Below are positions 26,023 through 34,447 of a stretch of DNA of 64,000 nt, in pieces. The stretch lies in NCBI GenBank assembly GCA_040754815.1, contig JBFMBX010000003.1:310001-374000 (forward strand), in the 5' to 3' direction. The position numbers were made by a program, and so were the translations under genes. Positions within the stretch are counted from its first letter, which is position 1. Each line of letters opens with the position of its first letter. The notes beneath the pieces were generated by a model, which made no database searches, had not been told where the DNA came from, and saw only the letters and a list, made by a program, of their open reading frames with translations. Source of the stretch: Bellilinea sp040754815. Its GTDB lineage: Bacteria > Chloroflexota > Anaerolineae > Anaerolineales > Anaerolineaceae.

Positions 26023-27060
26023 TCATTCAACGGTGATGAGATCCTCAAGGAGCTGGTGGATTGCCGCCGCGTCGATATCTTTTTTGTCGAGGAAAGCAAC
26101 TGCACCGGCATCCATTCCGAGGCGGTGAAATTCCCGGTCGGGATAAGCGCTTATCAAAATGACTTTGGTTTGAGGGGAAACTTCTTTAATTCTTTTCAGA
26201 CAATAAATACCATCCTCTTCTCCGAGGATCACATCCACGAAGGCGACGATGGGTTTGGTCTGTTTTGAGATATTTATTGCTTCTGTTGAATCTTCTGCTT
26301 CGTAAATCGAAAGGGTTGGATTATTCCGAGCAATGATTTTACCCAGTTGATATCGAAATCGAGGATTATTATCCACCAGTAAAATTGGATGCGGAATTTC
26401 TTTTGGCGCGAGATTGTAAGGAGCCGGCATGAGTATTAATTCCGGATGTTGCTTGGCAAACAGGCTGGCTTCCAGCCGTCCCTCGACTTTGATGGCGCGA
26501 TATAATGCTGTGAGGTGATTTTCTACTGTTTTTACACTTAAATCCATCATGGTGGCGATTTTTTGATTACTGAACCCCTGTGATAAATAATAAAGTAACT
26601 GTCTCTGACGGCGGCTAAGATTAAATAAAAACGGATCGGGTTTCTTTTCTATTAGCCTGTTGACCAAAGGATCGGAAATCCATTTGCCACCGGCGGTTAC
26701 CCGCCGTACTGCCATTTGAAGGTCTGAAAGGGGCTGGTCTTTTAAGTGATAGCCATCCACGCCAGCGGTAAGCAAACCAATAACATATGATTGATCGTCG
26801 TAAGCGCTGACCACGATGATCTTCATTTGTGGATACGATAAACGGATTTTTTGAATGTCGGAAACCGGTTCGAAATCGGGCATATTTAAATCAACCACCA
26901 GCAAGTCTGGATGGGTCAATTCCAATTGAAGAAATAAATCACGCCCGTTTCCTGTTTCACCAATGATTTCGATGTGTTCTATGAGGGCAAGAGATTGTTT
27001 CAATCCTGCCCTAATTAATTCGTGATCATCGGCTAAAAGTGTACGAAATATTTTCAACAT
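26023..27060 (-). CDS. Response regulator with REC-LuxR HTH-REC layout
   Basis: 345 residues. Residues 1-125 form a receiver domain (LLADDHELIRAGL, phospho-Asp in DLLVVDLNMPDF, VVSAYDD, Lys in HLKDQ). Residues about 145-205 are a LuxR/NarL helix-turn-helix: LSRRQRQLLYYLSQGFSNQKIATMMDLSVKTVENHL. Residues about 225-342 form a second receiver (ILLVDNNPRFRYQL, Asp in VAFVDVILGEEDG, ISAYPD, DKKD). NarL-type regulators normally end after the HTH, so the C-terminal receiver is unusual. It converges on the ABC-kinase fusion and is divergent from chvE, so it plausibly controls the sugar importer. Confidence 0.9.
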   Translation of the reverse strand: MLKIFRTLLADDHELIRAGLKQSLALIEHIEIIGETGNGRDLFLQLELTHPDLLVVDLNMPDFEPVSDIQKIRLSYPQMKIIVVSAYDDQSYVIGLLTAGVDGYHLKDQPLSDLQMAVRRVTAGGKWISDPLVNRLIEKKPDPFLFNLSRRQRQLLYYLSQGFSNQKIATMMDLSVKTVENHLTALYRAIKVEGRLEASLFAKQHPELILMPAPYNLAPKEIPHPILLVDNNPRFRYQLGKIIARNNPTLSIYEAEDSTEAINISKQTKPIVAFVDVILGEEDGIYCLKRIKEVSPQTKVILISAYPDREFHRLGMDAGAVAFLDKKDIDAAAIHQLLEDLITVE

Positions 27061-27077
27061 AGCCTGCTAATGGATTA

Positions 27078-27145
27078 GGGGGAAACCCTTGTTTTTTCGG
27101 GAGTAAACCCCTGTGCCGCGTAAGGGAATTAAGGGTAGATAACCC
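27078..27145. promoter_or_regulatory. Cluster of three GGG...CCC dyads between the response regulator and chvE
   Basis: In the 251-base divergent region, three short dyads stand close to the regulator start: GGGAAACCC near 27080-27088, GGGAGTAAACCC at 27099-27110 and GGGTAGATAACCC at 27133-27145. Short spaced dyads suit a dimeric LuxR-type regulator. Further toward chvE, TATTAT at 27166 is a possible -10 element. That these are operators is inference only. Confidence 0.35.
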
Positions 27146-27311
27146 GGAAAGAAAATGTTAATCTCTATTATAGTGCAACAATCTTGATTTTTAGCGGAAA
27201 AGGAGGGCGGCAGAAAGATTAATATTCCCTAACACACGTGAATCCCAGTGTATCACAATTGCCCAATGTTTTTGAGCAACCCCTCATTTTCAAAAATTTA
27301 TGGAGGAAAAC

Positions 27312-28460
27312 ATGTTTCGGAGAAAGTCACTCTTGATCGTACTGGCGTTGTTCGTTATAGCCAGTATCATTCTTGGCGCATGCCAGCAACAGGCCGCTCC
27401 TACTCAACCGAGCGAGGAAGGGCAAGCCACGCCGGCAGGTGAGAAGTTAGCGGTTGGCATCGTACTGCCGACGAAGGACGAACCGCGCTGGATACAGGAC
27501 GAGACGCGGTTCAAGGAAGCGCTCAATCAGGCTGGATATGAAGTAGAGATTCTGTTCAGCCAGGGTTCATCGGCGAAGGAGAAAGAGAATGTTGAAGCGC
27601 TGATCACCAAAGGGATCAAAGTCTTGATCATTTGCCCGCATGACGGCACGGCAGCAGCGGCGGCGGCAGAAGAAGCCGCGCGGGCGGGAGTGAAAGTGAT
27701 CTCGTATGACCGGCTGATTCGGGACACGGAGGCAGTGGATTACTATGTGACCTTTGACAGCATTGCGGTGGGTGCCCAGCAGGCGCAGTATCTGGTGGAC
27801 AAAGCCAGCGGTACGGGCAACCCGCTGTATCTGTACGCCGGGGCGGCCTCGGACAACAACGCGTTCCTGTTCTTCGAAGGTGCGTGGAGTGTGCTGCAGC
27901 CGAAGATTGCGGATGGGACGTTTGTGATCAAGAATTCGAGTGAAGCAGTTGCGCTGCAGGACAAAGCCACCCTGACTCGCGATGAGATGGCCAAGATCAT
28001 CGGTCAGATCACAACCAACTGGGACTTCAACACCGCCAAGAATCTGGCTGAGGCGAACCTTACTGCCACCACCGCGGCAGATAAAGGTGATGTGTTCATT
28101 CTGGCGCCGAACGACGGCACAGCGCGGGCGATTGCGGATGTGTTTGCGGCGGATCCGGATGTGACCAGTTACGTGGTAACCGGTCAGGATGCGGAGAAGG
28201 CCTCGGTGCAGTACATCATTGACGGCAAGCAGTCCATGACGGTGTTCAAGGACGTGCGCACGCTGGTGAAGGATGCGATTGCTGCGGCAGTGGCTTTGCT
28301 GCAGGATCAGCAGCCGGCAGCCCGCGGTTCATACAACAATGGTGTCAAAGATGTGCCTGCGATCCAGTCGCCGGTGGTCTCGGTGGACAAAACCAATGTC
28401 AAGGAAGCCTTGATTGACTCTGGATACTATTCTGCCAGTGATTTCACCGGTCTTCCGTAA
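27312..28460 (+). CDS. chvE: ChvE-like multiple-sugar ABC importer, substrate-binding lipoprotein
   Basis: About 382 residues. A lipobox (ILGAC) gives a lipidated Cys near 23, then a Gln/Pro/Thr linker. The mature part is a periplasmic-binding-protein type I fold: VGIVLPTKDEPRWIQDETRF, IICPHDGTAAAAAAEEAARAGVKVISYDRLI, LAPNDGTARAIADVF and YVVTGQDAEKASVQYI. This matches ChvE/XylF-type proteins that bind glucose, galactose, xylose or arabinose. The start was set at ATG 27312, five bases after GGAGG. The gene is much GC-richer than its neighbours (38 of 60 bases in one line against 17 of 60 in one mmsA line), consistent with heavy expression or import of the gene. Confidence 0.93.
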   Translation: MFRRKSLLIVLALFVIASIILGACQQQAAPTQPSEEGQATPAGEKLAVGIVLPTKDEPRWIQDETRFKEALNQAGYEVEILFSQGSSAKEKENVEALITKGIKVLIICPHDGTAAAAAAEEAARAGVKVISYDRLIRDTEAVDYYVTFDSIAVGAQQAQYLVDKASGTGNPLYLYAGAASDNNAFLFFEGAWSVLQPKIADGTFVIKNSSEAVALQDKATLTRDEMAKIIGQITTNWDFNTAKNLAEANLTATTAADKGDVFILAPNDGTARAIADVFAADPDVTSYVVTGQDAEKASVQYIIDGKQSMTVFKDVRTLVKDAIAAAVALLQDQQPAARGSYNNGVKDVPAIQSPVVSVDKTNVKEALIDSGYYSASDFTGLP

Positions 28461-28479
28461 AAATCTGATCTAAAATAAA

Positions 28480-28518
28480 GCAGGAAAAGTGATGTTGGTG
28501 AAACATCACTTTTCCTGC
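28480..28518 (+). promoter_or_regulatory. Strong intercistronic hairpin between chvE and mmsA
   Basis: A perfect 17-bp stem: GCAGGAAAAGTGATGTT (28480-28496) and AACATCACTTTTCCTGC (28502-28518), loop GGTGA. It is followed by AAACC, not a T-run, so it is more likely an mRNA-stabilising or processing hairpin that keeps chvE transcripts in excess than a terminator. Confidence 0.75.
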
Positions 28519-28547
28519 AAACCTTGAATGGTCATGGAGTAAAGGGT

Positions 28548-30071
28548 ATGGGGAATCCATTACTGGAAATGCGGAATATCACCAAAGAGTTTCCGGGTGT
28601 ACGGGCATTGGATAATGTTTCTTTTATTGTAAAGGAAGGGGAAATACATTGTCTGGTCGGTGAAAACGGTGCCGGTAAATCCACATTGATGAAGATTTTG
28701 AGCGGCGTATATCCTTACGGAGAATATGAAGGGGAGATATTGATCAACGGTGAGATTAAGCGGTTTACCACGATTCGAGATAGCGAAAATGCAGGCATTG
28801 CAATTATTTATCAGGAACTTGCCCTGGTTCCTGAAATGACCGTCTATGAGAATATTTTTTTGGGGAACGAAATTCGCAATGGTTTTGTAATTGATTGGAA
28901 CGAAACGATCAAAAAGTCGGTAAATGTTTTACAAAAAGTTAAACTCAATATAAATCCGCAGATCAAGGTTAAAGACCTTGGAGTGGGAAAACAGCAACTG
29001 GTTGAAATTGCCAAAGCATTGAGCAGAAATGCCCGAATACTTATTTTAGATGAACCGACATCAGCCTTGAACGAGGTGGATAGTCAAAATCTACTGAATT
29101 TATTGCGAGATTTGAAGGAACAAGGTGTTACGTGTATTTTAATTACTCATAAATTGAAAGAGGTGATTGATATTGCAGATACCGTTACCGTGTTGAGAGA
29201 TGGTAAAACTATCTGCACGCTCGATGCGAAAAAAGGGGAAGTCAATGAAGGGGTGTTGATAAAAAACATGGTGGGGCGGGAAATAAATAATATATACCCG
29301 AAACGGACCACCAGGCCTTCGGATGAAGTTGTTTTTGAAATCAAAAATTGGACTGTTTACGATCCCAACATCGGGAGAACCATTCTCCATGATGTCAATT
29401 TGAACCTGAAGAGAGGTGAAATTGTTGGTATTGCGGGTTTGATGGGATCCGGCCGCACCGAACTGGCTTTGAGTATATTTGGGAATCCACTCGGATATCA
29501 TGTGAACGGCGAGGTGATCGTTCACGGTAAAAAAAGGCGCTTTCATCATCCACGTGAGGCAATTTCCGCCGGCATCGCTTACCTGACCGAAGACCGAAAG
29601 ACAAAGGGGTTGATCCTCATGCAGGATGTTAAACAAAACATAAGCCTGGCTAATTTAGGTGAGATTTCAATTCGGGGCGTGGTGGACAGCAACGCTGAAG
29701 TTAAAGTGGCTCTCGAATTCAAAGAACGGCTAAATATCAAAACGCCTACTGTTGAACAAAAAACGATGAACTTAAGCGGTGGTAATCAACAAAAAGTCTG
29801 TCTGGGAAAATGGCTTTTTGTTAAACCGGATATTTTGATTTTAGACGAACCCACACGGGGCATTGATGTAGGTGCGAAGTTTGAAATTTACTCCATTATG
29901 AATCGACTGGTCGAGGAGGGAAAAAGCATCATTATGATTTCTTCGGAATTGCCGGAAATTTTAGGGATGAGTGATCGGGTATATGTGGTTTCAGCCGGAA
30001 GAATTGCGGGGGAATTGTCAGTTGAAGAAGCAAGTCAGGAAATCATTATGGATTTAGCAACGGATTACTAG
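28548..30071 (+). CDS. mmsA: Multiple-monosaccharide ABC importer, double ATPase subunit
   Basis: About 507 residues with two ABC domains in tandem, as in XylG/MglA/GguA. The first has GENGAGKST, LGVGKQQLVEIAKAL and LILDEPTSAL, with His in ITHKL. The second has GLMGSGRTE, LSGGNQQKVCLGKWL and LILDEPTRGID. The second Walker A lacks the usual lysine, as is normal for this subfamily. It energises sugar uptake with the permease encoded 15 bases downstream. ATG 28548 is used, with GGAG eight bases upstream; an in-frame TTG at 28524 sits too close to the upstream hairpin to be convincing. Confidence 0.93.
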   Translation: MGNPLLEMRNITKEFPGVRALDNVSFIVKEGEIHCLVGENGAGKSTLMKILSGVYPYGEYEGEILINGEIKRFTTIRDSENAGIAIIYQELALVPEMTVYENIFLGNEIRNGFVIDWNETIKKSVNVLQKVKLNINPQIKVKDLGVGKQQLVEIAKALSRNARILILDEPTSALNEVDSQNLLNLLRDLKEQGVTCILITHKLKEVIDIADTVTVLRDGKTICTLDAKKGEVNEGVLIKNMVGREINNIYPKRTTRPSDEVVFEIKNWTVYDPNIGRTILHDVNLNLKRGEIVGIAGLMGSGRTELALSIFGNPLGYHVNGEVIVHGKKRRFHHPREAISAGIAYLTEDRKTKGLILMQDVKQNISLANLGEISIRGVVDSNAEVKVALEFKERLNIKTPTVEQKTMNLSGGNQQKVCLGKWLFVKPDILILDEPTRGIDVGAKFEIYSIMNRLVEEGKSIIMISSELPEILGMSDRVYVVSAGRIAGELSVEEASQEIIMDLATDY

Positions 30072-30086
30072 GAGGGAAGGAAGAAA

Positions 30087-31265
30087 ATGTCGCTGTTGAA
30101 CAATGTTCAAAAGGTTTTGCGGGAAAACATTCGTGAATACGGAATGTACATTGCTTTATTTGTCATTATGGCAATTTTTACGATTGCCACAGATGGACTT
30201 TTTATTTCTTCCAGGAATATCAGCAATCTTTTAAACCAAACAGGCTACATTGCGGTACTGGCCGTAGGCATGACGCTGGTCATTGTTATCCGACATATTG
30301 ACCTTTCGGTGGGATTTCTGGCAGGTTTTTTGGGTGCAGTTGCCGCTATTGCGCTGGTTTTTTGGAAAATGCCCGTCTCTGTAGTTATCCCTCTCGTACT
30401 TCTACTGGGAGTACTGGCAGGTTTGATAACGGCTTTTCTTGTTGCACAACTTAAAATACCTTCATTTGTCGCTTCACTGGCAGGGTGGTTGATTTACCGA
30501 GGTGCCATATTACTGGTTACCGCCGGCACGGGGACGATCATTATACCGAATGACGCGTTCAATGCTATTGGCAACGGCTATATTCCCGATCCGTTCCCCA
30601 TCATACCCGGTGTTCATAATTTGACGATTTTTATTGGTTTATTGGCGATTGTGTTTTTCTTTATTACCGAAATACGCGGGCGGATCAAAAAACTTGCTTA
30701 CAATTTTGAAGTATTGCCCTTAGATATGTTCATCCTCAAGTTGATTTTTATCACTGTGTTGATGGGGGCAATTACCTGGGTGTTATCGGGATATAATGGG
30801 CTTTCCTGGACGGTAGTTATTGTCTTACTGGTTACATTGGCCTATCATTTTGTTACCACTCAAACTGTTCTGGGGCGCCACATCTATGCCATTGGTGGTA
30901 ATCCGGAAGCGGCTGAATTGAGCGGTATCCGAGTTAAGAATTTGATTTATGTGGTGTTCGGTTCAATGGGGATGCTTTCGGCCCTTTCCGGAATCTTGTT
31001 TACCTCCCGGTTGCAGTCTGCAACGACAACCGCCGGTACGTTGTTTGAGTTGGATGCAATTGCTGCTGCTTATGTGGGGGGTGTTTCGGCAGCCGGCGGT
31101 GTTGGTAAGGTAATTGGTTCAATTATTGGTGCGCTGGTGATGACCTCTCTGACTAGCGGTATGAATCTGATGGGGATTGACATTTCCCTTCAGTATATCG
31201 TGCGTGGAGCGGTTCTCGCCGCGGCGGTTATTTTTGATGTGACCACGAGAAATCGAGGGAAATAA
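30087..31265 (+). CDS. mmsB: Multiple-monosaccharide ABC importer, permease
   Basis: 392 residues, long for a sugar permease, with about ten hydrophobic segments. AVGMTLVIVIRHIDLSVGFLAGF and YAIGGNPEAAELSGIRVKNLIYVVFG are the hallmark segments of the AraH/RbsC/XylH family. A longer cytoplasmic loop near 195-215 and extra length match the GguB/MmsB branch. GGAGGGAAGG lies before the ATG. It ends the chvE-mmsA-mmsB operon and converges on the TPR-GGDEF gene nine bases away. Confidence 0.93.
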   Translation: MSLLNNVQKVLRENIREYGMYIALFVIMAIFTIATDGLFISSRNISNLLNQTGYIAVLAVGMTLVIVIRHIDLSVGFLAGFLGAVAAIALVFWKMPVSVVIPLVLLLGVLAGLITAFLVAQLKIPSFVASLAGWLIYRGAILLVTAGTGTIIIPNDAFNAIGNGYIPDPFPIIPGVHNLTIFIGLLAIVFFFITEIRGRIKKLAYNFEVLPLDMFILKLIFITVLMGAITWVLSGYNGLSWTVVIVLLVTLAYHFVTTQTVLGRHIYAIGGNPEAAELSGIRVKNLIYVVFGSMGMLSALSGILFTSRLQSATTTAGTLFELDAIAAAYVGGVSAAGGVGKVIGSIIGALVMTSLTSGMNLMGIDISLQYIVRGAVLAAAVIFDVTTRNRGK

Positions 31266-31274
31266 AAATTATTT

Positions 31275-32939
31275 TCATTCGTAAAAAGTAACTCGATCAC
31301 GACCGTTGAGTTTAGAGTCATAAAGAGCCCGGTCTGCTCGCTGGAGAAGTTCATCCAGAGACAGGTCGGGTTCATTGATGTTACTGGATAAACCAACACT
31401 CAAAGTAATTGGAATTGTTACTCCGCCGGCCACAATAGGTTGTTGAGAAATTACCTGCCTGAGCCTTTCTGATAATCTTCTTGCCCCTTCGGGGGTGGTT
31501 TCGGGAAGAAGGATGACAAATTCATCTCCACCGTATCGTCCTAAAATATCTACTTTCCGTAGTATGGATTGCATTTGACGGGCAATGTGAACCAGAACCA
31601 GATCACCGGTTTTATGTCCGAAAGTATCGTTCATTTCTTTGAAATGATCTACGTCAATCATGACCAGTGAGACAGGGCGACGATAGCGTCTTGCTTGATC
31701 TATAATTCGAGTTGCAATTTCGAGAAAGAACCGGCGATTGGCAATACCGGTTAGGGCATCCTGGGTGGCTAATCGTTCTAATGCGGCTTGAGCTTTTTTT
31801 CTTTCCTCGATTTCTTTTTGTAAGGCTACATTTTTGAGCTGGTAAATTTCGGCATCTTTGCGGGCATTTTCAACTTCGTGGATTACCTCCAGGGTTCTCA
31901 AGCGGCGGTCCTTTTCTTCATTGAATACGATCTGATATGCTTCGATGAATTTCTCAAACTCTTCTAATGCCTGTTCGTAGCTGCCAATTTTTTTATATGC
32001 CTTAGCCAGAGCCTGGTGGCATTCCATCTGTTCATTTCTGGCATTGATTTCCTCGGCGATGGTTACTGCAGACTGAAGAGATTGAACCGCTAAGACAGGA
32101 TTGCCCATCGAAAGGTGAATAAGACCCATTTTACGATATGATCGGCCGAGTTCAAGCCGTTTGTTAAATTTTTTTGCAACATCTGCCGAAAGGTTAAAGA
32201 AATTCAGGGCAAGGTTGTATTCTCCGCGCTTTAAATAAACATCTCCAAGGGTATTAAGGGCTTCAACTTCTCCCCGGTGCATCTCGAGGTTTTGATAAAT
32301 TTCAACTCCACGCAAACCGGCCTGAACTGCGCTTTGATGATGTCCACCCTCGGAAAATGCCTGACTTAAATAGACCTGAACCTGAGCTTCCAGTTTTAAA
32401 TCGGTGAGATATTGGGCTAAATCAAGGGCGGTCTCTAAATGGGGAAGAGCTTTATCCGGTTCGTTAAGCAGCAGATACAATTTTCCAAGATTTATCCGGG
32501 TTGCTGCTTCTCCAGCCGGGTTTTTTAGGGTTTGAAAAGCAGAAAGAGCCAGCATGAGATATTGAAGGGCTTCGGGATAGGAGCCCATCATCAACATGCC
32601 GATACCCAGCCCCATCAGAGCTTCGGCTTTTTCATGACTATTTGTCGCGGGGTTGAAACAACTTAATGCACTGACATAACAGGGAATAGCCTGATCGTAG
32701 GCATCCAGTTCAAGCAAGGCTTTACCCTGTGCAATCAAGGCGCGCCCCAAAACCTGACGATGTTCATAACTGGAAGGTGCGTTTTCACCGGCTAACCGGG
32801 CAGCTTCTCTGGCCAGTTCTAACGCACGTTTTGGGTCAATTTGGGTTAGAGGACCGGTGCGTCTGAGGAGGGCTTCAATCCTTCTGGCAGTTTCGGAATT
32901 AATGCTGGCCGTAGAACTGGTGGCTGGTATTTCGCCCAT
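31275..32939 (-). CDS. TPR-repeat diguanylate cyclase
   Basis: 554 residues. Residues about 30-350 contain eight or so TPR repeats (GRALIAQGKALLELDAYDQAIPCY, ALNTLGDVYLKRGEYNLALNFF and similar). A coiled coil at about 355-385 leads into a GGDEF domain at about 390-554: DALTGIANRRFF, DVDHFKEMNDTFGH and GRYGGDEFVILLPE. RKVD five residues before GGDEF is an intact inhibitory I-site. The protein is soluble and should make cyclic-di-GMP under control of a protein partner bound to the TPRs. GGGGGAG precedes the ATG. Confidence 0.93.
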   Translation of the reverse strand: MGEIPATSSTASINSETARRIEALLRRTGPLTQIDPKRALELAREAARLAGENAPSSYEHRQVLGRALIAQGKALLELDAYDQAIPCYVSALSCFNPATNSHEKAEALMGLGIGMLMMGSYPEALQYLMLALSAFQTLKNPAGEAATRINLGKLYLLLNEPDKALPHLETALDLAQYLTDLKLEAQVQVYLSQAFSEGGHHQSAVQAGLRGVEIYQNLEMHRGEVEALNTLGDVYLKRGEYNLALNFFNLSADVAKKFNKRLELGRSYRKMGLIHLSMGNPVLAVQSLQSAVTIAEEINARNEQMECHQALAKAYKKIGSYEQALEEFEKFIEAYQIVFNEEKDRRLRTLEVIHEVENARKDAEIYQLKNVALQKEIEERKKAQAALERLATQDALTGIANRRFFLEIATRIIDQARRYRRPVSLVMIDVDHFKEMNDTFGHKTGDLVLVHIARQMQSILRKVDILGRYGGDEFVILLPETTPEGARRLSERLRQVISQQPIVAGGVTIPITLSVGLSSNINEPDLSLDELLQRADRALYDSKLNGRDRVTFYE

Positions 32940-33016
32940 AGGTTTCTCCCCCTTTGATGGTGCAATATTGATGCCTATCCTTTATTTTGGTTAGACCATG
33001 GCGTATATTTCAGGGA

Positions 33017-33526
33017 TTAAGGCGCACGGACTTCGGCCTCGAAATTAACTTCCCCTTGCATTTCAAAAATCAGGGTAAAAGGTATTTTTTCACCCACTTT
33101 CAAATCCTGTTTGAGGTTGATCAACATGATGTGGTAGCCGCCGGGTTTCAATTCGACCTCGCTGCGGGCAGGCAAATCAATTCCTTCAACCTGCTGCATG
33201 CGCATAATATCGTTTTCCATGCGAGTTTCATGTATTTCAACTATCTCTGCTACTGCGGTTCGGGCGCCGATCAGCCGAACATCCTTCTGAGTATCATTAT
33301 AAATAACCAGATAAATTGCGCTGGTAGAACCGCTATTGTGTTTTTCGCTTCCCTGCATATTCGGATTTTCTGGTGTGTTTTCGGATTGAGGTATCAATTC
33401 CATGGGATTTGCAGCATTTGCTGCCCGTGCCCATGCATCCTCTACTCGGATACCCTCCTTTGAGGAAGGGGTGCAAGAGACAGTCGTAACCACAATTAAG
33501 ATCAAGGCAAGGATTTTCAGTTTCAT
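33017..33526 (-). CDS. PCu(A)C-type copper chaperone lipoprotein
   Basis: 169 residues. A lipobox (TVSC) gives a lipid-anchored Cys near 18. The mature part is the DUF461/PCuAC fold: VEDAWARAA at the start, IHETRMENDIMRM with the His and Met copper ligands, LPARSEVELKPGGYHIMLINLK with the HxM pair. The protein delivers Cu(I) outside the membrane, classically to cytochrome oxidase. An Asn/Ser/Pro-rich insertion lies near 45-65. AGGAG precedes the ATG. The divergent cysteine-rich regulator gene suggests metal-dependent control. Confidence 0.9.
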   Translation of the reverse strand: MKLKILALILIVVTTVSCTPSSKEGIRVEDAWARAANAANPMELIPQSENTPENPNMQGSEKHNSGSTSAIYLVIYNDTQKDVRLIGARTAVAEIVEIHETRMENDIMRMQQVEGIDLPARSEVELKPGGYHIMLINLKQDLKVGEKIPFTLIFEMQGEVNFEAEVRAP

Positions 33527-33544
33527 AATTTTTCTCCTAAGAAA

Positions 33545-33590
33545 TGATAAAAAGTGATATATTATGATAAAATTATACCAAATAGTATCA
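33545..33590. promoter_or_regulatory. Helically phased TGATA repeats between copper chaperone and regulator genes
   Basis: TGATA occurs at 33545, 33555 and 33565, exactly 10 bases apart, and its inverse TATCA at 33586-33590. The site lies in the 94-base divergent region, so it can affect both promoters. It is a candidate operator for the regulator encoded at 33621. Confidence 0.5.
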
Positions 33591-33620
33591 TTATTGTGAA
33601 AATTTTGAGAGAGTTATAAG

Positions 33621-34154
33621 ATGAGCCGGGAAATTCGTCTACAAAAAATACTACAGCTTCTTTCACACCAGCAAGGTCTGACGGTTGGTGAAATTCGCAA
33701 GTTTCTCGAAGTTTCACCCATGACCCTTTATCGAGATTTGCGTGAACTGGAAGACAGAAACCTGGTGCGACGGGTGCGCGGCGGTGTGTTGAGTGAAAAC
33801 CCCATATTAATACCGACACAGGGATCATGTGCTCTTTGTGGAAGAGAATTGCCGGTCAGGACTCACATCACACTGCTGGACAGTAAGGGCGGAAAAACCC
33901 ATGCTTGCTGCAGTCACTGTGGGTTTGGTTTGATGAAACATCACGAGGGGTATGAGTCGATTCTGGGGATGGATTTTTTATCTGATACCGTTTTGGATTT
34001 AGAAAAAGGCCATTTTCTGGTCAGGCCGCAGATAAAACTTTGTTGCGAGCCGGCAGTGCTGGTATTCGCCAGACACGAAGATGCTTTGCGGATGCAAAAG
34101 GGGTTTGGGGGAGAAATAATGAGTTTTGAGACTGTGCGAAATTTGCTTTGTTAA
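33621..34154 (+). CDS. DeoR-type HTH regulator with a cysteine-rich, NosL-like C-terminus
   Basis: 177 residues. Residues 5-58 are a DeoR winged helix: RLQKILQLLSHQQGLTVGEIRKFLEVSPMTLYRDLRELE, then VRRVRGGV. Instead of a sugar-binding domain the C-terminus has CALC (70-73), CCSHC (96-100), LCC (140-142) and FARHEDALRMQKGFGGEIMSF, which resembles the end of NosL-type copper proteins. Eight cysteines in a 177-residue protein suggest metal sensing. The divergent PCuAC gene supports copper as the ligand. The exact family name is uncertain. Confidence 0.75.
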   Translation: MSREIRLQKILQLLSHQQGLTVGEIRKFLEVSPMTLYRDLRELEDRNLVRRVRGGVLSENPILIPTQGSCALCGRELPVRTHITLLDSKGGKTHACCSHCGFGLMKHHEGYESILGMDFLSDTVLDLEKGHFLVRPQIKLCCEPAVLVFARHEDALRMQKGFGGEIMSFETVRNLLC

Positions 34155-34158
34155 GGAA

Positions 34159-34398
34159 TTACTCTTGTTGATTTTCCGAAAAGGAAGTGGTCTCGGCAGC
34201 GGCGCTTAATTCGGAGAGAAAGGCTTCCATATCCAGGCCGTAATTCCACACCGCATCTGCAATCGTATCAAATTTAGACATCCAGCATCCAACACAAACC
34301 ATGCGGTGGCGAAGAAATACCGGCACCGTTTGAGGGTGTTGCCGTAATACATCATGAATGCGGGTTTCCGGTTTAAAAAGGGAGTGCCAGTTTTTCAT
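34159..34398 (-). CDS. DUF1858-domain small protein
   Basis: 79 residues. The segment IHDVLRQHPQTVPVFLRHRMVCVGCWMSKFDTIADAVWNYGLDMEAFLSEL matches DUF1858, a small fold with a conserved CxxC (CVGC) often found beside hybrid-cluster proteins and in redox enzymes. Its role is unknown; a redox or metal-binding function is inferred from the cysteine pair. It lies 49 bases downstream of the Crp/Fnr-type gene and is probably cotranscribed with it. It is convergent with the cysteine-rich regulator gene. Confidence 0.8.
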   Translation of the reverse strand: MKNWHSLFKPETRIHDVLRQHPQTVPVFLRHRMVCVGCWMSKFDTIADAVWNYGLDMEAFLSELSAAAETTSFSENQQE

Positions 34399-34447
34399 TT
34401 TTCTATCTTACAGCGAATTTACATTCTTTTCTTTGCGCCATCGCAAT

